Assembly (NCBI GenBank): GCA_011375465.1
Contig: DRZV01000087.1
Coordinates: forward strand, 1-28,009
Direction of reading: 5' to 3'
DNA from: Neomoorella mulderi
GTDB taxonomy: Bacteria > Bacillota > DSM-521 > Neomoorellales > Neomoorellaceae
Length of the DNA stretch: 28,009 nt
Part shown: in pieces, positions 14,554-22,113 of the stretch
Numbering within the stretch: position 1 is the stretch's first letter
Layout of the letters: every line of letters starts with the position of its first letter
Translations under genes and position numbers: made by a program
Notes under the pieces: generated by a model
Told to the model about the DNA's origin: nothing
Seen by the model: only the letters and a program-made list of their open reading frames with translations
The model's database searches: none

Positions 14554-15989
14554 TGGTGAATTTCGGTCTCTTATACATGGAGATAGCCACCGCTGCCCTA
14601 GGGCTTATGTTGCTGGCCTGGGGACTCCTGGTGCCTAAGAGGGAGAGGCAGGGGATAGCTTATCTCACCGCAGCAGGGTTGTTGGCCTTATTGGCCCTGG
14701 CCTGGTGTACCCGGGGGGCAGCCGGAACAGTATTGCCAGGGTATACCATCGATCTCTACAGCATCTATTTTAAGTCCCTGTTCCTCACCGCAGCCTTCTT
14801 GGCCACAATATGCTCCTTCGACTATGTGGCCAAGATGGGCTTCAACCAGGGCGAATATTATGCCCTCCTGGTTTTCGCCACCCTGGGTATGATGGTGCTG
14901 GCCACTTCCGGAGAGCTCATAACCCTCTATCTGGGTCTGGAACTGATGGCCATCACCTTTTATATCCTGGTAGCCTACAGGCTTGATGACCCCAAGTCGG
15001 CAGAGGCGGGAATCAAATACCTGCTCCTGGGGGCCCTGTCTTCCGCCATATTGCTGTATGGCTTCAGCCTGATCTACGGCACCTGCGGCTCCACGGTCCT
15101 CAGGGAAATAGGGAAGAGGATATCTTCCGGCCAGGCCGATTTCGCCCTTTTGCTGGGGCTGATCTTCGTTATAGCTGGGTTCTCCTTTAAGGTAACCGCT
15201 GTGCCCTTCCACATGTGGGCGCCAGATGTCTATGAAGGTGCCCCTACCCCTATAACCGCCTTCCTCTCCGTAGGCTCCAAAGCAGCAGCCTTTGCTGCCC
15301 TGATCCGGATCCTGTTCCTGGGATTTGACAATCAAGCCTTCTTATGGTTGCCCCTGGTTACGGTCCTCTCTGTCCTCTCCATGGTGCTGGGGAACCTGGT
15401 GGCCATACCCCAGAAGAACGTGAAACGGCTGCTGGCCTACTCCAGCGTGGCTCAAGGGGGTTACCTCCTGTTGGGCATAGTGTCCGCTTCCCTTCTGGGA
15501 ATAGGGGCCATCCTCTATTACGCCATGATCTACGTATTCGCCAATATGGGAGCCTTTATGGCGGCCACCGCGTTTTACAACAACGACAGGAGCGACGAAA
15601 TAAAGGACTATGCCGGATTAGCCCGAAGGGCTCCCCTGGTGGCGGCGGTGATGCTCTTTTCCGTAGCCTCTCTAGCGGGTATACCGCCCCTGGCAGGTTT
15701 TCCGGGCAAACTCTATCTCTTCTCCTCGGTGGTGGCCCGAGATTACAGCTACCTATGGTTGGCCCTGCTGGGCCTGCTGATGAGCGCTGTTTCTGTGTAT
15801 TACTATCTGCAGATAGTGAAAGCCATGTACACGGGAAATCCCGCCCCTCAAAAGGGAGCCCTGCAGGTGAGTAGGGGTATGGAGGTGGCCATGCTCCTGG
15901 TGTTGGGTATCCTCTTTTTCCTGGGCATCTATCCTACGCCCCTAACCAACTATGCCTTCAAAGCAGGGGAAACCCTATTCATGCCCTAA
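14553..15989 (+). CDS. nuoN: complex I subunit NuoN (antiporter-like)
   Basis: NuoN is the proximal antiporter-like subunit, last gene of the operon. The 478-residue product retains Glu in LITLYLGLELMAITFYILVAYR and the Lys-bearing GFSFKVTAVPFHMWAPDVYEGAPTPITAFLSVGSKAAAFAALIRI. It also keeps KNVKRLLAYSSVAQGGYLLLG, common to the three antiporter-like subunits. The start overlaps the nuoM stop by one base (TAATG) with AGGGGGT upstream. No terminator follows; yraN begins 12 bases after the stop. Confidence 0.95.
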   Translation: MVNFGLLYMEIATAALGLMLLAWGLLVPKRERQGIAYLTAAGLLALLALAWCTRGAAGTVLPGYTIDLYSIYFKSLFLTAAFLATICSFDYVAKMGFNQGEYYALLVFATLGMMVLATSGELITLYLGLELMAITFYILVAYRLDDPKSAEAGIKYLLLGALSSAILLYGFSLIYGTCGSTVLREIGKRISSGQADFALLLGLIFVIAGFSFKVTAVPFHMWAPDVYEGAPTPITAFLSVGSKAAAFAALIRILFLGFDNQAFLWLPLVTVLSVLSMVLGNLVAIPQKNVKRLLAYSSVAQGGYLLLGIVSASLLGIGAILYYAMIYVFANMGAFMAATAFYNNDRSDEIKDYAGLARRAPLVAAVMLFSVASLAGIPPLAGFPGKLYLFSSVVARDYSYLWLALLGLLMSAVSVYYYLQIVKAMYTGNPAPQKGALQVSRGMEVAMLLVLGILFFLGIYPTPLTNYAFKAGETLFMP

Positions 15990-16001
15990 AGAAGGGGGAA
16001 G

Positions 16002-16370
16002 ATGGGTTTGAAAGGGGTAAGGCAGCGGCGGGGAAGGAAAGCGGAAGAAGCCGCTGCCTCTTTTTTAGAAACACAGGGTTATAAGATCATAGCCCGCAAT
16101 TTCCGGTGCCCCTGGGGGGAGCTGGACGTGGTGGCCCTGGACGGGCAGGAGGTGGTCTTTGTGGAGGTGCGTTCCGTCACCTCCCTGGTCTTTGGTCCAC
16201 CCCAGGGATCTGTAGACCGCCGCAAAAGGGAACGCCTGCGGCGCTTGGCCCTTTATTTTCTACAGCAAAGGGGATGGCAGAATAGGCCCTGCCGCTTTGA
16301 TGTTCTGGCCGTAAGGCTGGATCGCCAGGAGCGCCCTATGTATATAGAGCATTTAAAGGGGGCCTTTTGA
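16002..16370 (+). CDS. yraN: YraN/UPF0102 family nuclease-fold protein
   Basis: YraN (UPF0102) is a small conserved protein with a restriction-endonuclease-like fold; its cellular role is not settled. The 122-residue product shows the family order GRKAEEAAASFLETQGYKIIARNFRCPWGELDVVALDGQEVVFVEVRS, carrying the Glu, the GELD acidic pair and EVR of the PD-(D/E)xK type, and ends with FDVLAVRL. GAAGGGGGAAG precedes the ATG. It normally sits next to rnhB; here it is separated from rnhB by the nuo operon. It converges with the next gene, leaving two bases between the stops. Confidence 0.92.
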   Translation: MGLKGVRQRRGRKAEEAAASFLETQGYKIIARNFRCPWGELDVVALDGQEVVFVEVRSVTSLVFGPPQGSVDRRKRERLRRLALYFLQQRGWQNRPCRFDVLAVRLDRQERPMYIEHLKGAF

Positions 16371-16372
16371 AC

Positions 16373-17695
16373 TCATTTTTTCAGCAGCACGTCTTCCACC
16401 CTGTCCTGCAGATATATACCATCCCGGTAAAAAGTCGTTTCCGTCTGTTCGAAAAGGGCGTGTCCCTCCTTTTGGCACCGAGCACAGGCGTCCCTGGGTA
16501 TGAATATGGCCAGGATATGGCTGCCCCTGTCGGTGTGGGAGTCGATCCAGCTGAGTCCGGCGCACTCCTCGCAAATCAAGGTGGTCTCCTGCTGGTACTC
16601 CATCAGGCCCTCGGTATCGTAATAGATACGGCGGCGACGGGTTACCCGATCCTTTCCCTGGAAGTGCCGGGCCCGCAATTCTTCCCGCTTCTGCCAAGCC
16701 TGGAGGGTTTCTTCGCACAGCCGGGCTATATAGTCGGTGATGCGGGGAGACTGGGAGACCTTTTCCGGGCTGTAGTCCGGCTCCCGGACAAAGGAGTAGT
16801 CCAATCCCGCTAGGGCCAGGATGATGCCCACGTTGACGTAGGGAAGGGCTCCTTCTATGGAATACCCTCCTTCCAAAACCGCTATATGGGGATTGAGGCG
16901 GTCATTGAGGCGGGCATAGCCCTGAGCAGAAAAGCGCATGTTGGTTATGGGATCGCTGTAATGATTGTCCTGTCCGGCGGAATTCACTATCAGATCGGGT
17001 TTAAAGTCCTCTAGCACAGGCAGAACGAAGTTTTCCAGGGCGTAGAGGAACCCCTCTTCCCCCGTCTCCGGGGGCAGGGGAAGGTTCAAGTTATAGCCGT
17101 AGGCGTTGGGGCCGCCGAACTCTTCCAAAAAGCCTGTACCCGGGTAAAGGGTGCGGCCGTCCTGATGTATGGATATATACAGGGTGTCCTTGTCGTGCCA
17201 GTAGATGTCCTGGGTGCCATCGCCATGGTGACAGTCGGTATCTACTATGGCCACTTTTTTTATTTTATAGTGCCGGCGCAGATGCTCTATCATTATGGCC
17301 TCGTTGTTTATAGTACAGAAACCCCTGGCTCCATGGACTATACGGAAGGCATGGTGTCCCGGAGGTCGCACAAGGGCGAAGGCTTTGTCCACCTCCCCCT
17401 CCAACACCTTTCGGCCCGCCACTATGGCTCCTCCTGCGGCCACCAGATGGGCTTCGGTGACCCGGGATCTAACATCCGGCACGCATATGTGCACCCGCTC
17501 CACCTCATTGTCTGGAGCCAGATAGGCCCGGTACTCCTCTATCCCCTCTATATCCTTAAGACCTTCCTCCAGAATCTGGTCTTGGGTATAAAGGAGCCTC
17601 TCTTCCCGTTCCGGATGGGTGGGGCTTATGGCCCAGTCAAAGGCGGGAAAGAAGACCAACCCTAGACGGTTTTTGGCTTTATATAGCCTTTCCAT
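16373..17695 (-). CDS. histone deacetylase family protein with C-terminal zinc-ribbon-like tail
   Basis: This 440-residue protein belongs to the arginase/deacetylase fold family that includes AcuC and acetylpolyamine amidohydrolases, zinc enzymes removing acyl groups from amines. The catalytic set is complete: RPPGHH (His114-His115), VDTDCHHGDGT (zinc ligands Asp154 and His156), SIHQDGRTLYPGTG, NSAGQDNHYSDP (Asp243) and EGGYS (Tyr278). After the core, residues about 330-440 are an extra region rich in charge, with CEEC (375, 378) and CARC (404, 407) that look like a zinc ribbon. The natural substrate cannot be told from sequence. AAGGGGAG precedes the ATG. Its 5' end overlaps the upstream hydantoinase-like gene by 17 bases, so the two are probably co-transcribed and coupled. 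Confidence 0.9.
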   Translation of the reverse strand: MERLYKAKNRLGLVFFPAFDWAISPTHPEREERLLYTQDQILEEGLKDIEGIEEYRAYLAPDNEVERVHICVPDVRSRVTEAHLVAAGGAIVAGRKVLEGEVDKAFALVRPPGHHAFRIVHGARGFCTINNEAIMIEHLRRHYKIKKVAIVDTDCHHGDGTQDIYWHDKDTLYISIHQDGRTLYPGTGFLEEFGGPNAYGYNLNLPLPPETGEEGFLYALENFVLPVLEDFKPDLIVNSAGQDNHYSDPITNMRFSAQGYARLNDRLNPHIAVLEGGYSIEGALPYVNVGIILALAGLDYSFVREPDYSPEKVSQSPRITDYIARLCEETLQAWQKREELRARHFQGKDRVTRRRRIYYDTEGLMEYQQETTLICEECAGLSWIDSHTDRGSHILAIFIPRDACARCQKEGHALFEQTETTFYRDGIYLQDRVEDVLLKK

Positions 17696-19358
17696 TTGAT
17701 TCTCCCCTTAGAGGCGTGATTTTGGGTTTTACCTGCACCTTAACCCTTATGTTCCTTCCTATTGTGTAGAAACCTTCCACCATATTAAAGGATTGGGCTT
17801 CCACCACTTCCAGTTCCGCCCCTTGGCTTTGGGGGGCCAAGCGGGAAAGCCTTTGCCTTAAAAGGCTTAGGGCCCTCTCTTTGGCCTGCTCCAAGGTGAA
17901 GCTGGAAGGGATCTTCTCCTTTAACCCCTCTTCAGGCACCGTGAGCACCCCCAGGGCCGTATCGGCCAGCAGGGTGAGTTCGGCGGTGGGCTGGCTCAGG
18001 GCAGCTCCTATGGCGTTGGCCACCGGGGCTAGGGAAGGAACCTCCACCGGGAGCCCCAGGGCTTCTTCCAGTTCCCTTTGTAGGTAAAAGGCCGGCCCGC
18101 CTATGGCTATCACCTTCTTGGGTTTTAGAATCCTGGGCAGGAGCAGCTCTTTTATAGTGTATACCGGCCGGCTATTAATTTTTTCCAGGAGCCGCCAGGC
18201 CTTCTCGGCTATAAAACTGGCCATCTCCCTCAATATGGTGGTGGCGGTTTTTTCCGGGGACAGGCCCAGGTGATGGGCCAGCTCCTGTATGGCCTTTTTG
18301 GCCTCTGCCTTATCCCCCAATTCCAGACGGTTCAGGTATATCAGGGCATCGGTGGGGGTGGGGCAAGGGCCGCCCAGGGCCCGGCAGGGACCCAGCCGTA
18401 GGGGCCCTATCAGCAGCCTGTTTCCCTCGATCTTTATCTGGCTGTCTCCCCCTATGGGCAAGGGGTAACTCAGTAGAGCCCTCACCAGGGTGGGATAGCC
18501 CCCCAAGGTGATACCCTGGGGCTCCAGCAGGGGTATGCCCTCGGCCAGAAAGGCCACATCTGTGGTGGTCCCTCCTATGTCCAGGATCAGGGCATCGTCC
18601 ACAACCGGGGTTAGGGCCAGGGCCCCCATGATGCTGGCCGAAGGTCCCGAGAGTATGGTCTCCACCGGCAAAGAGCGGGAAGGACTCAGGGAGAGGGTGC
18701 CCCCATCGGCCTTGAGAACGTAAACAGGACCTTTCCAGCCCTTCTCCTCTATAAACCTTTCCATGGCTTGGGCAAAAACCGAATAAGTGGAGTAGACAGC
18801 ACTGTTTAGATAAGCAGTGTAGATACGGCGGGGGAAATTGAGCTTCCCGGAAACCCGATGGCCCAAGGTTATGAATTCGTAATGGGGAGATAGACACTGC
18901 CGGATGAACAGTTCATGTTCGGGGTTTCTGGGGGAGAACTTGCCCACTATGGCCAAGTGCTTTATGCCAGCCCTCTGGAGTTCCCTGTCCGCCTCCTCTA
19001 TTTCCCCCCGGTTGGGGGGAAATACCGATTTGCCCCGGTGATCCACATACCCCTGGAGGAAAAAATTTTTCTGGCCGCAGGCAAAAAGCCCCGGGTTTAA
19101 CCCAGGGCCAGGTTCCAACAAGAGCCCCACCGGAGAAACTTGGCCCGTCGCCACCGCGTTGGTGCAGAGGGTGGTGCTCAAGTTGATCCTCTGGATCTCC
19201 TCAGCAGGGCAGGAGGACAAGAGCTCCTCTAAGGCTTTTCTTATGGTTTCCAAGGGATCTTCCCTGTCGGTGAGGGATTTGCGGTGCCGGATGACCTTGC
19301 CTCCCTCTATGAGCACCGCATCGGTATGGGTATCCCCCATGTCCAGACCTATAAGCAT
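17679..19358 (-). CDS. hydantoinase/oxoprolinase (HyuA-type) family protein
   Basis: Members of this ATP-dependent ring-opening family (N-methylhydantoinase A, 5-oxoprolinase) have an actin/ASKHA-like nucleotide fold. From the ATG at 19358 the product is 559 residues, beginning MLIGLDMGDTHTDAVLIEGGKV (phosphate loop 1). It continues with STTLCTNAV, the hydantoinase A core with LKADGGTLSLS, ILSGPSASIMGA and ILDIGGTTTDVAF, and a late KVIAIGGPAFYL. GGAGGCGAT lies 8 bases before this ATG; the frame is open 20 codons upstream without family similarity. No HyuB partner is encoded nearby, so substrate and reaction are unknown. It overlaps the deacetylase-like gene, hinting at a shared acyl- or amide-processing role (inference). 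Confidence 0.86.
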   Translation of the reverse strand: MLIGLDMGDTHTDAVLIEGGKVIRHRKSLTDREDPLETIRKALEELLSSCPAEEIQRINLSTTLCTNAVATGQVSPVGLLLEPGPGLNPGLFACGQKNFFLQGYVDHRGKSVFPPNRGEIEEADRELQRAGIKHLAIVGKFSPRNPEHELFIRQCLSPHYEFITLGHRVSGKLNFPRRIYTAYLNSAVYSTYSVFAQAMERFIEEKGWKGPVYVLKADGGTLSLSPSRSLPVETILSGPSASIMGALALTPVVDDALILDIGGTTTDVAFLAEGIPLLEPQGITLGGYPTLVRALLSYPLPIGGDSQIKIEGNRLLIGPLRLGPCRALGGPCPTPTDALIYLNRLELGDKAEAKKAIQELAHHLGLSPEKTATTILREMASFIAEKAWRLLEKINSRPVYTIKELLLPRILKPKKVIAIGGPAFYLQRELEEALGLPVEVPSLAPVANAIGAALSQPTAELTLLADTALGVLTVPEEGLKEKIPSSFTLEQAKERALSLLRQRLSRLAPQSQGAELEVVEAQSFNMVEGFYTIGRNIRVKVQVKPKITPLRGESNGKAI

Positions 19359-19377
19359 AGAGATCGCCTCCGCTATA

Positions 19378-19406
19378 ATCTTAGTACCGGAGGGAATAAA
19401 ATGCAA
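19378..19406 (-). promoter_or_regulatory. possible promoter of the hydantoinase-like/deacetylase-like operon
   Basis: Read on the minus strand, TTGCAT (19406-19401) and TAAGAT (19383-19378) are separated by 17 bases. Transcription would start near 19371, leaving a leader of about 13 bases with GGAGG at its 5' end. The boxes match consensus only partly (roughly 3/6 and 4/6), so this is tentative. Confidence 0.35.
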
Positions 19407-19411
19407 GATTA

Positions 19412-19441
19412 TTGCCATCCTGAAGCTGGAAAGGATATAAT
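19412..19441 (+). promoter_or_regulatory. sigma-A promoter of the amidase-CofE-like operon
   Basis: TTGCCA (19412-19417, five of six matches) and a perfect TATAAT (19436-19441) are 18 bases apart. A second TATAAT at 19465-19470 lacks a -35 box. The predicted leader of about 50 bases ends in a hairpin at 19482-19496. Confidence 0.7.
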
Positions 19442-19481
19442 AGCCTAGAGGAAATGAATAAAATTATAATAGACTTGCCTT

Positions 19482-19496
19482 AGGGGTGGAACCCCT
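19482..19496 (+). promoter_or_regulatory. hairpin covering the ribosome binding site of the amidase gene
   Basis: AGGGGT (19482-19487) pairs perfectly with ACCCCT (19491-19496) around a GGA loop, immediately before the TTG start at 19497. The only Shine-Dalgarno candidate (GGGGTGG, 19483-19489) lies in the 5' arm and loop, so the folded form would hide it. Pairing is read directly; a regulatory effect is inferred. Confidence 0.45.
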
Positions 19497-20387
19497 TTGC
19501 AAGCCCTCATACCTCGGCTTACCAACTATAACGTCAGGATCTCCCCCGGAGGGGAATTCAGCCTCCTGGTGGTGGAGTCCCTTTCTCCCTTTAAATGGAA
19601 CTTCTCCTGTCCCCAGCCGGGACTGGCCAGGCTAGAAGTTCAGGCCCTTGCCAATATGTTCCTCGGACCCCTGGAACCAGAAGACGGCATCATAAAGAGG
19701 ACAGAAGCCTTCCTGCAGGGGGAGAAGGTGGTGTTCCAGATAGAGCTGGAAGAGCCGGTGGAGGCGGTGGGAGAGGAGCATCCGGGCCTGCCCTTCAGGT
19801 TGGTGTTGAAATTTCCCCGCTATCCCCTGCAGCGCTTCTACAGGGACAAAATAATAGTGCTGGATCCCGGCCATGGAGGAGGAGACGGCGGGTGGCGGGG
19901 GCCGGTAAATCTGTGGGAAAGGGACATGGCTTGGCGCACTGCCATGGCCTTTGCCAAAATCCTAGAAAATTTGGGGGCCCGGGTAGAATGGACCAGGGGG
20001 CCAGAGGAAAACCCTCCTTGGGAGAAGAGGAGCGCTGTAACCCGAGAAGCCGTCTGCTTTCTGAGCTTGCACTATTATGGAGATAACGATCCGGCGGTAA
20101 GGGGAACCCGGGTCTTGTATAACCCCCGATCTCCGGGAAACCGGGAACTGGCCCAGAGGGTTCTTGAGAGAATCATCCGCAAGGTGAAAACGCCTTTCCG
20201 GGAAATGGCTCCCGATGCTGAGCTGGCTGGACTGGGCAACTTGACGGCCCTGCGGCTGGAGCCAGCCACCATTACCAACTGGGTGGAGGAGGGTATGCTG
20301 CGCAACCCCTATTTCCATCAAAAGGTGGCACTGGCCACCTTGACAGCCATAAAAGAGCACTTTAAGGAGGGTGGAGTTGTTGAATAA
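19497..20387 (+). CDS. N-acetylmuramoyl-L-alanine amidase (Amidase_3) without signal peptide
   Basis: This zinc amidase family cleaves the amide bond between N-acetylmuramic acid and L-alanine in peptidoglycan. The C-terminal domain (about 117-290) has all expected active-site residues: VLDPGHGGGDGG (His126), NLWERD (Glu141), LSLHYYG (His192, with Tyr where Asn is usual two positions on) and NWVEEG (Glu264/265). Residues 1-110 form a beta-rich region resembling AMIN-type targeting domains. There is no signal peptide or membrane helix from the TTG start, and an in-frame TAG at 19470-19472 rules out a longer product. The enzyme would thus be cytoplasmic, or act in the forespore or mother cell (inference). 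The next gene starts within its last codons. Confidence 0.82.
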   Translation: MQALIPRLTNYNVRISPGGEFSLLVVESLSPFKWNFSCPQPGLARLEVQALANMFLGPLEPEDGIIKRTEAFLQGEKVVFQIELEEPVEAVGEEHPGLPFRLVLKFPRYPLQRFYRDKIIVLDPGHGGGDGGWRGPVNLWERDMAWRTAMAFAKILENLGARVEWTRGPEENPPWEKRSAVTREAVCFLSLHYYGDNDPAVRGTRVLYNPRSPGNRELAQRVLERIIRKVKTPFREMAPDAELAGLGNLTALRLEPATITNWVEEGMLRNPYFHQKVALATLTAIKEHFKEGGVVE

Positions 20388-21060
20388 GCCTGTCTCCTTG
20401 CCTTTACGTTCGCCAGCCTCCGGGCCCATATCCTTCGCCCCCCTTCCCGTCCGCACCCACGTCATCAGGGAAGGGGAGGATATAGTTGAAATAGCCCAGA
20501 AATACACCGAGGGTATAGCGGTTTCGGGGGATGTTATCTGCCTGGCGGAGACGGTGGTGGCCATAAGCCAGGGGAGGGCCATCCTGCCGGAAAAGATTCG
20601 TCCGGGATGGCTGGCCCGTTTCCTGTCCAGGTTTCCCGGGAAGGACGGCAGTTTGGCTACTCCTCCAGCCATGCAGCTGGCCATAGAGGAGGTGGGGGTG
20701 CCCCGGATACTGGCCGGGTGTGCGGCAGCAGCGGTGGGAAAGCTTCTCAGGAAAAGGGGCTGGTTTTATATAGTGGCAGGCAGGGAGCTGGCTCAAATCG
20801 ACGACATTGCCGGCACCATGTATCCCTATGAAAGGCACATAATTTTGGGCCCCAAGAAGCCGGAAGAAGTGGTGAGATCCATTAAGGGCGCCACTGGCGT
20901 GGATGCCGCCATAGCGGACGTGAACGACATGGGCTGCGTGGATATCCTGGCCATCACCAATTTGCGCTTGATCCCTGCGGTTGAGAAAGCCCTTAAGGCC
21001 AATCCCTTCGGCAACGAGGATGAGCAGACCCCCATAGTGGTCCTGAAAAGGGTTGATTAA
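20377..21060 (+). CDS. CofE-like (coenzyme F420-0:L-glutamate ligase family) protein
   Basis: The product of about 228 residues resembles the N-terminal half of CofE, which adds glutamate to F420-0. It shows THVIREGEDIVEIAQKYTEGIAVSGDVICLAETVVAISQGRAI, matching the CofE region around its GTP/metal loop, and later IVAGRELAQIDDIAGTMYPYERHIILGPKKP. The CofE C-terminal signature with a DTFGR-type motif is not seen; instead there is GVDAAIADVNDMGCVDILAITN. No other F420 gene is in the window, so the true substrate is uncertain. Start: AAGGAGG at 20364-20370 suggests TTG 20377 or TTG 20380, while GTG 20371 is adjacent to the site. It overlaps the amidase end and ends in a TTAA shared with the opposite gene. 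Confidence 0.7.
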   Translation: MLNKPVSLPLRSPASGPISFAPLPVRTHVIREGEDIVEIAQKYTEGIAVSGDVICLAETVVAISQGRAILPEKIRPGWLARFLSRFPGKDGSLATPPAMQLAIEEVGVPRILAGCAAAAVGKLLRKRGWFYIVAGRELAQIDDIAGTMYPYERHIILGPKKPEEVVRSIKGATGVDAAIADVNDMGCVDILAITNLRLIPAVEKALKANPFGNEDEQTPIVVLKRVD

Positions 21061-21995
21061 ATCAGGACGTGCCGCAAGCTCTCCACCATCTCTTCCACAT
21101 CTTCGGTAAACCATATTTTATCCACAGCCTGGGCAAAGCTCTCTATACAATTTTGGTAGTAGACAAGGCTGGGGTCTTTGGCCCTGGGATCGGGGTTTAA
21201 GAGATAGGCCTTTTTTACTTTTTTGCGGATGTCCTGTAAAAGGGGCGCAGCCAGACCCTTTTCGAAGAACAGACAGTCGCTGAGGAGGAGCATGGTGGTG
21301 CGGGAATTAAGGAGATGGCCGTATTCCTGCTGCAGCTGTCTTAAAGGGGTACGGAGCTCAGTGCCGCCATAGTTCCACTGGGGAAGGTGCCGTAAGGCTT
21401 CCAGAAGATCTTCGAAGGGTAAGGGCAAATAGGGGGTGGCGCGGTTTATTTCCGTGCCGAAAATGAAAACTTCCAACTGGGGCAGCTGCTCCTTCAGGGC
21501 GTGCAAAACCTGCAACAACAGGGTGGCGCTGGGCATCATGGAAGCGGAGGTGTCCAGCAACAACAGTACCCTACCTGCCCTGACTTTCCTTCCCCTCCAT
21601 CCTAGCTTGAAAATTTTACCTCCAGAGCTCAGGCTGGCCCTGATGCTGGACCGCACGTCCACCAGGAACTTTCCCTGGCCCTTTTTCTTCTTATGGCGGG
21701 AGAGAGCGGAGGCCAGTTTCTTTATCATCAGGCCCAGCTCCCGGGTCCCATTTAAAGGTATCTCCTCGGGGAGATAGGGGCCCTTTTTGCCCCCGGATAA
21801 GCCGGGAAGTATGTGTCCCCCTTCTGGCCGAGGTTTAGGATAGGAGGCGGAAAACCTGGGGGGCATGGAGGGCGAGGAGGGCAGCCGGTGGTACAGCAGG
21901 GGATTGGGGCCTTTGGATTGCCCTTGCCGTAAGGGGATGTCCAGATGGGGGTTGATCAGGCCGTCTCTAAAGGCCCTTTTTACTTTATAGAGCAC
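21057..21995 (-). CDS. CoxE-like von Willebrand factor A domain protein
   Basis: The 312-residue protein has a basic, proline-rich N-terminal region (1-85), then the CoxE-type sequence FLVDVRSSIRASLSSGGKIFKLGWRGRKVRAGRVLLLLDTSASM. The MIDAS metal motif DTSAS is at 148-152, with NYGGTEL supplying the Thr and LLLSDCLF the later Asp. Such proteins usually act with a MoxR-type AAA+ ATPase to insert metals or remodel partner complexes; no such ATPase is adjacent. The start is GTG 21995 with AAGGGA about 8 bases upstream. It converges with the CofE-like gene: the palindromic TTAA at 21057-21060 provides both stop codons. Confidence 0.8.
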   Translation of the reverse strand: MLYKVKRAFRDGLINPHLDIPLRQGQSKGPNPLLYHRLPSSPSMPPRFSASYPKPRPEGGHILPGLSGGKKGPYLPEEIPLNGTRELGLMIKKLASALSRHKKKKGQGKFLVDVRSSIRASLSSGGKIFKLGWRGRKVRAGRVLLLLDTSASMMPSATLLLQVLHALKEQLPQLEVFIFGTEINRATPYLPLPFEDLLEALRHLPQWNYGGTELRTPLRQLQQEYGHLLNSRTTMLLLSDCLFFEKGLAAPLLQDIRKKVKKAYLLNPDPRAKDPSLVYYQNCIESFAQAVDKIWFTEDVEEMVESLRHVLI

Positions 21996-22004
21996 ATCGT
22001 TATT

Positions 22005-22041
22005 CCCTTGATGTTTTACTTGAACCGGACGGCATCAAGGG
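22005..22041. repeat. 9-bp perfect inverted repeat, operator-like
   Basis: CCCTTGATG (22005-22013) is exactly reverse-complementary to CATCAAGGG (22033-22041), with 19 bases between. It lies in the divergent region between the CoxE-like gene and the isocitrate dehydrogenase gene, about 11 bases before the -35 box of the latter. It could be a two-site operator or a hairpin in the CoxE-like mRNA leader. Symmetry is seen directly; function is inferred. Confidence 0.5.
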
Positions 22042-22051
22042 GCCTTATTCC

Positions 22052-22080
22052 TTGTCCCCCTTCAGGGAAAAGGCTATAAT
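22052..22080 (+). promoter_or_regulatory. sigma-A promoter of the isocitrate dehydrogenase operon
   Basis: TTGTCC (22052-22057) and a perfect TATAAT (22075-22080) are separated by 17 bases. Transcription would begin near 22087, leaving a leader of about 27 bases that contains the AGGGGGAAAG ribosome binding site (22101-22110). Confidence 0.75.
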
Positions 22081-22113
22081 CTTCTAGGAAAACCGCAGAG
22101 AGGGGGAAAGCAA

